Below the pieces are notes generated by a model. That model did not search any database. It was not told the origin of the DNA and worked only from the letters and a program-made list of their open reading frames with translations. Shown piece by piece: positions 58,552-64,000 of a stretch of 64,000 bases of DNA (position 1 is the stretch's first letter; the number at the start of each line of letters is the position of its first letter). Origin of the DNA: Cordia subcordata (Eukaryota; Streptophyta; Magnoliopsida; Boraginales; Cordiaceae); assembly GCA_028554755.1 (NCBI GenBank), contig JAPTOF010000003.1, positions 23,806,501 to 23,870,500 on the forward strand, read 5' to 3'. Position numbers and translations under genes: made by a program.

Positions 58552-60834
58552 CTAGATAACCAAATGTCCCTTTCACCATCATGGTTACATGAGTCTGGTC
58601 AATTACAATGGACTTTGAAATTCTAAAGTCTGAAACTTTTGTTTTGTGCTTTTCATCCAAAAGAATATTGCTGGATTTGATATCTCTGCGATAGATCGAA
58701 AGAGAAGTTGCCATGTGCAAGTTGGCCAATGCTCCTGATATCTCTATTGCAATTCTTAAACGCATGTCCCATGACATGATTAATTCATCATTCTCATTAT
58801 GCATGAGTTCATAAAGAGTTCCATTTGGTATGAACTTGTAGACAAGTAATGGGACATTTGTTTTTAAACAACAACCTAATAACTTAACCACATTCCTATG
58901 AATACTTTGTGAAAGAACAACTACTTCATTAATAAACTGCTCCACTTGATTTTCATCAACTAACTCTCGACTTTTTAATGGCCACCATTTTCCCATCAGC
59001 TAACATACCCTTATAAACTGTACCTCGTCCTCCATGACCTAGTATCCTATTTTTATTGAAGTAGTTAGTAGCTTTCTCCAACTCACTCGAAGTAAAAAAT
59101 CTTACTTTGTCAACCAAATTTTCATCAACTGATAATTGTTGTTGCAATAATAGGCCACCATTTCGTTTGAAGAACTTCTGTTTAAGCTTTCGTTCTATTC
59201 TTTTCCTGATTATCTTGTACAACAAAATACAAGCTGTTGCAAGAAATAATATCCCAAAGCTTGTCCCACCAACTGCATTTAAAAAGCAAAATGTGATATA
59301 AAACATAGTCCGCTTAAATATTTATTTCTTTGCCAAGCTCTGGTGATGGTTGCTATTTATTAGTTTGGGATAATTCTCCTTATTTAATTTTCATTTTTGT
59401 ATACTTTATTTTAAGTAATAGAAAAATGTAGAATACAATAATAGGTGAGTAATAATGACAAAGTTAATTGAGATAAAATGCGGGCGCGGGCGAGAGAAAG
59501 TAGTTAAAATAGAATTTTCAAACTCAGGTTGATAATTTTATGAAATTACCTCAAATTAAAGAAGTTTGGATGAAGTTGATTATGAGCAAAACTTCAAGTG
59601 CATTTGGTAGATTTGACAGCGGCTGTTTTATTCCCTTTACTAGTTTAGTAGGTTCTTGCAGTTAGGCCTTTTGGATGGGCTGGGAACTATTTTAAATCTA
59701 CGGTTATGGAGATCAAGATGTTCTCGTATTAAATGTTTTCTCATATTAATATGCATGTATAGATTAAATTGCCGGGTTTGTTATGCATTACAAGACACGT
59801 GATGAGAAAATCTATATGTTTAGCTTATAGATATATGGGCGATCTGTGATATATGTATGTCAAGTGTTGAAAGTAAAGTTGGAGAGAGGGTAAAAGCAGG
59901 GGGAAAGAATTAACCTACCAACAAGCATAATTAACTTTTGTCTTGATTTGGCACGCACAAAGATTTATTGGAGCGACCTGCTAATTCCAAGGGGGTGTTA
60001 GAATAAAATAGCATGGACACACTCTTCACTCTCTAACTTCCCTGTTGTTGACAATTAAATTAAGGTAAATTAGAACTTAGAAGCGTATATACCTTGACAT
60101 CCATTAGGAAGATCTGGGTTCCCTTCTACGCAAAGTGTACATGCCGTCCAACAGAAGTCCAAAGGAAGCAATTTGGATTATTCTGCAAATCCAATTCCGA
60201 GCGCATCATCCCCTCTTCAATCCAAAACCGCAATGATACAACGGGCTTTGAAAACCCCAGCTAAATCTTCTTCAGAGGGATCCGAAAAATCGATTGATGA
60301 TGAGTCGATTTGATATTTCCCTGACAAATGTGCTTGATATCTCCCGAACAAAACGTATCCGCAAGAATCGTTTGTGCTCACAGAATTGTTAGAGAAACTC
60401 AAGTCGAAATTCTGGGCATCCTCTTTATAAGACGGCAATGAGACTTTGTAACAATTGACGTCATTGCAAGTACCGTTAAATCTTTTGTTCTGATGATCAC
60501 AAGAAGTGGGTGTGCATCGAAAATTACTAGTTCCAGGCTGTTCCCAGATAGTTGGAGTCGTGGAGATCATGACACTACCACAGCCAACAAAAGTGACCTT
60601 GTTGTCATAATTGGAAGAAAAAGGGCCCCCTGACAAATTACTGGCAACCTGGATATGTTGATCATCCTCGCATACACCAACCTTTGAATTATTGGCATTT
60701 ATTGTTATACTCCAATCATCCAGTGACACATCCAGCACCTCCCCTCCGAATTCGGGTTATTTTTATTTTTAACCTTATTTTTTAATTTACTTTTAAAAAT
60801 AACCCAGTTTTGAGGGGAGTAGTAAAAGTAGACT

Positions 60835-61345
60835 TTTCGAACTTATGAAGCTCGATCACGAATGTTGAAAACTCAATATCGGACTTCGAAAGTTCGAAAA
60901 TATATTCGAATTACGAAGCTTCGATATCGAACTTTATATTTTCTTGCTCGAACTTCAAAAGTTCGAAAGCATAAGTTCGAACTTTTGAAGTTCGAAAATA
61001 GGGTGCTAGGGTTTGCAAGATTCCTTCTGTGACGATGTTGCGACGATGTGACGGAGGGCAGAGAATAATATCAGGAGGCAGATAATAATATCGTGTTTCA
61101 AACTTTAGAAGTTCGAGTTTACAAGCAGAGCAGAGCAGAGAATAAAATTTTTGTCAGAGATGTGCATTTTCGAACTTGTGAAGTTCGAAGTTTGAAAAAT
61201 TCGAACTTTCGAAGTTCGAAATTTTCAAACTTTCGAACTTCTGACTTGCGATTTTGTTGTTTCGAGTTTTTAAAATTCGAGTTAGGTTATAAGTCCAAAC
61301 TCAGAATTTTAAAATCCAAATTTCTAAGTTCGAATTTGTTACTAT
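60835..61345. repeat. TTCGAA palindrome array of the MULE
   Basis: About twenty copies of ttcgaactt / aagttcgaa in both orientations, often fused into palindromes such as cgaactttcgaagttcg. They lie between the terminal repeat and the transposase start. A cagag triplet repeat at 61125-61140 interrupts them. Confidence 0.85.
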
Positions 61346-61533
61346 ATAATGCACACCCCATTTCTCCCTTCATCATCTCGTTCCAAAATCACTAACCCTA
61401 CAAACGTTCACACGATAAGTCATATTACGTAGCATTTTCAAAATTTGGATTTGCTATACCACTAACCACTCCACTTCCTCTCTTCGCAACTCATTCACAT
61501 CTAAATCACGTTATATATTTTTTCACCCAAAAG

Positions 61534-64000
61534 ATGAATGCAAATGTTGATGCGATTAACGATATTTATATTACGGTGGCAACAAAATTGAAACAGATCA
61601 TGGGCTCGACTATGTAGGTCCAAACTTACCACGTAAAATAAAAATTCTTCCCAGAACGACATACAATCAGTTTGTATCTCGTATATTCACGAAGCTCCAA
61701 TTGCGGCCTACTATCGATAGAGTTGAGTTGTGTTATCGTGATCCCAAATGGGACACAAACCTACAACAAATATATTATTACCCCAGTGGCATTAAGGATG
61801 ACGAAGATGTACAGGACATGTACGAAACAACTTGCATGGATATGAATAGGAGATGTGCGCACGTTATCGTAGACGTGCAAAGTGATGTCGTGTACAATCC
61901 ACAGCCTTCAAATGAAGAATCAACACTACAAGAAGTTGTTGGTGATTTGCCAGACTTGAATGTGGAACCACCTTATTATGTCAATGCCGAAGTCAACATT
62001 CCAACCACAACGGCAGGGTTTGCCATATTTTCCCTTTCTCCACCGCTACGCCCCACATTTGAAGTTGGAGGACCCTCTCAAGCTAGTGACATTCGAGAGA
62101 TGTTCGAGGTGGGATTAGATTCTGTTTTATCTGAATCGGAAGAAGTAGATGAGGACGTCCACTTCAACGAGGAGGAAGATGTTGTGTCAGTAGAAAGTTT
62201 AATCTACGAAAACGAAGAGGTTGATGTGGGGCCAAGCAATGGCGAAGAGCTGGAGCCGGATCTAGAGGAGGAAGAACCAGTAGCTTTCCACACAGCTAGG
62301 ACAGAGTATTACATCACTTCAAATGAGCCTCCAATGGAGAGACCAATGTGGGACGAGAGACGAATGGAGTTGGCCAAACGCATGGTGTTCCCAAAAAAGG
62401 TTGATCTTATACGGGCTGTCCAACAAAACGTGATCAAACATAAACGAGAATATAGGGTGGTGAAGTCGAATAAGTCTTTGTGGGACATACGTTGCTGCGA
62501 ATCAAGCAATCCTAGGACACCATGCAAGTGGAAGGTTCATGCAGTAAAAAAATGCACACACAAGATGTTCGAGATTACGAGGTGCCAAAGCATGCATATT
62601 TGCATGGGAGATAAATGCGGGCCAAACCATAGAAATCTAACATCTGGTCTGGTCAGCTACATGGTTAGGCATTTTGTTGCAGAGAAGCCTGATTTCGAGG
62701 TATGTCTTGTCCAAGCCCACGTAAAGAAGACTTTAAATATTGATATAACGTACGGGAAAGCGTGGCGTGGTAGGAATAAGGCAATCCAACTAGTTTTTGG
62801 AGACTAGGACATGTCATACAAGATGCTGCAGCGCTTTTTTGCCGCCGTAATTGCAAAGAATTTGGGAACCGTTGTCCACTACAAGTTCGCCCAGGGTTCA
62901 ACTGAAACAGAAAAAATTTTCCACTATGTTTTTTGGGCTTTTGGTCCGTGCATCATGGCATGGAGGCACTGTCGACCTGTACTCTCGTTGGACGGAACAC
63001 ATCTGCATGGGAAGTACAAGGGCCACCTGCTTGTCGCCTTAGCGACAGATGCCAACGACCATATATTACCGTTAGCATTTGCCGTTGTCGATGGCGAGAG
63101 TACAAATAGTTGGAGGTGGTTCCTGGAGAAGCAAGTCAGCGTTTTTTAAATGACATGTCAACAGTTTGTATTCTGTCTGATCGGCACGCAGGAATCGCGG
63201 CAACCATTAATACAATAACATCCGACGGCCGACTTCAAGTGAAGCATCGCATTTGCTTGAGACACCTAAAAAGCAATGTGATGAAAAGATGGCACAACCA
63301 ATTCGCAAAAGACACGTGTTGGATAGCTGGAAAAGAAAGCCAGAAACGGAAGCACATCGCCGCCATGGATAGTATTCGTAATATCGACCCACGACCCGCT
63401 GGCGTTGGTACACGGGTGCACCAGATGTTAGCCGACCTTGGTCCAGAGTCATGGACATTGAGCTACGATGGAGGTTATAGATAGGGAGTGCTGACAACAA
63501 ATAATGTTGAATGCTTCAATGGTGTGATTGTCGGAGCCAGGGGATTGCCCATTACAGCACTAGTAAATAACACTTTTTTAAAGCTAAAGGGATATTTCCA
63601 CGATAGGTTGGCAAACGCGATGCACATGCGTAGAGATGGTCGTATTCTGACAGATCGAGCAAGAGAAAAATATGAAAAGTGGGGAGACGTCTTCACACCG
63701 GATGCGATTGCATGCATTCAGACTAGATGAGTGGTACCAGGTCGATGGAATGCCAGAACGATGGAACGATGTTCCCAACGAACAAGAGGTAGATTGGGTG
63801 CGACGAACATGTACATGTGGCAAGTCGACAGCCTATCATATGCCATGCTCTCATGCCCAATATGTTGCCCGTTATAGGGGTGGAAACCCTTCAACCATGG
63901 TTGATCTTCATTATACGGTAGAGTCATTCGAGGCAACATATAATATGATATTTCAACCCCTTAGACATGAATTTTACTGGCCTCCAGGACCCAGTTGGAC
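61534..64000 (+). pseudogene. MULE transposase pseudogene (MuDR type)
   Basis: Begins MNANVDAINDIY at 61534, shifts frame near 61605, and continues as DYVGPNLPRKIKILPRTTYN and a long open stretch to 62804. That stretch has an acidic region (about 62110-62285) and a MuDR N-terminal domain with a Cys/His finger (SLWDIRCCESSNPRTPCKW, then RCQSMHIC and NHRNLTS). Stop TAG at 62805. The catalytic domain follows: LSLDGTHLHGKYKGHLLVAL, FAVVDGESTNSWRWFLE, a frameshift near 63140, ILSDRHAGI, and RICLRHLKSNVMKRW. A TAG at 63482 precedes VLTTNNVECFN. After another shift near 63728 comes a SWIM zinc finger (CTCGKSTAYHMPCSHAQYVA). The gene is truncated by the window end. Two stops and three frameshifts make it non-autonomous. 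Confidence 0.9.

Larger units (their letters stand above)
57026..60753 (-). pseudogene. WAKL copy E, disrupted pseudogene
   Basis: Exon 3 spans 59272-57026 but is split by a 1041-bp retrotransposon; exon 2 is 59977-59919 (59 bp, one base short); exon 1 runs from 60093 to 60753, where it is cut by a MULE so the signal peptide and GUB_WAK start are missing. Kinase text shows HRD changed to RRD (YRRDIKSSN), DFG changed to DFR, a frameshift after VAIKKS near 58975 and a stop near 57131. Exon 1 keeps LDVSLDDWSITINANNSKV and a cysteine-rich core but shifts frame near 60250. The missing 5' part may lie right of the MULE, outside the window. Confidence 0.9.
60754..64000 (+). mobile_element. MULE (Mutator-like) element, right end outside window
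   Basis: Starts gggttatttttatttttaac at the point where WAKL exon 1 homology stops. Its first 60 bp are the inverted counterpart of the terminus at 29255-29313. Then come palindromic repeats and a degenerate transposase gene. tccgaattc (60745-60753) would be the left 9-bp target duplication; its partner is outside the window. Confidence 0.75.

Overview
This is plant nuclear DNA, almost certainly from a eudicot. It is AT-rich with long intergenic spacers, GT/AG introns, tRNA-derived SINEs, hAT, PIF/Harbinger and MULE transposons, a solo LTR and plant-specific gene families. I cannot name the species.

The backbone is a decaying tandem cluster of wall-associated receptor-kinase-like (WAKL) genes, all on the minus strand. 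Each has three exons: signal peptide plus cysteine-rich GUB_WAK ectodomain, a mini-exon of about 60-72 bp, and a transmembrane plus Ser/Thr kinase exon. Copy A (6724-9601) and copy D (47011-50760) look intact. Copy B (16305-17339) has a nearly identical ectodomain to A but no kinase exon. Copy C (36278-39961) is a full-length pseudogene. Copy E (57026-60753) is a pseudogene split by a miniature LTR retrotransposon and cut by a MULE. Smaller relics lie at 15130-15455 and 55440-55660, with orphan upstream pieces at 12960-13090, 41310-41520 and 55960-56070. The A unit (about 1.3-10.1 kb) and the C unit (about 29.7-40.4 kb) are a roughly 10-kb segmental duplication. Sites filled in one copy and empty in the other date many insertions.

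Between 17.8 and 29.3 kb the cluster is interrupted by a nested block. It holds a plant-mobile-domain (PMD, MAIN-like) pseudogene, a 6.95-kb hAT element (18843-25795), a 1.8-kb solo LTR (26122-27932), microsatellites, a PIF/Harbinger MITE and a MULE-like terminus. The hAT element is the most striking object. It has 8-bp target-site duplications, subterminal repeats and a relic BED/hATC transposase. Downstream of the transposase, on the same strand, lie intron-containing fragments of two unrelated host genes: coatomer subunit beta' and a GDP-fucose protein O-fucosyltransferase. The right edge (60754-64000) is the start of a degenerate MULE encoding a MuDR-type transposase, preceded by palindromic TTCGAA-rich repeats.

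Functionally, A and D would be plasma-membrane RD kinases sensing cell-wall or pathogen cues. The spacers carry five copies of a conserved block with a W-box-like TTGACC core. Everything else is transposon or decayed copy. No tRNA, rRNA or CRISPR array was seen.
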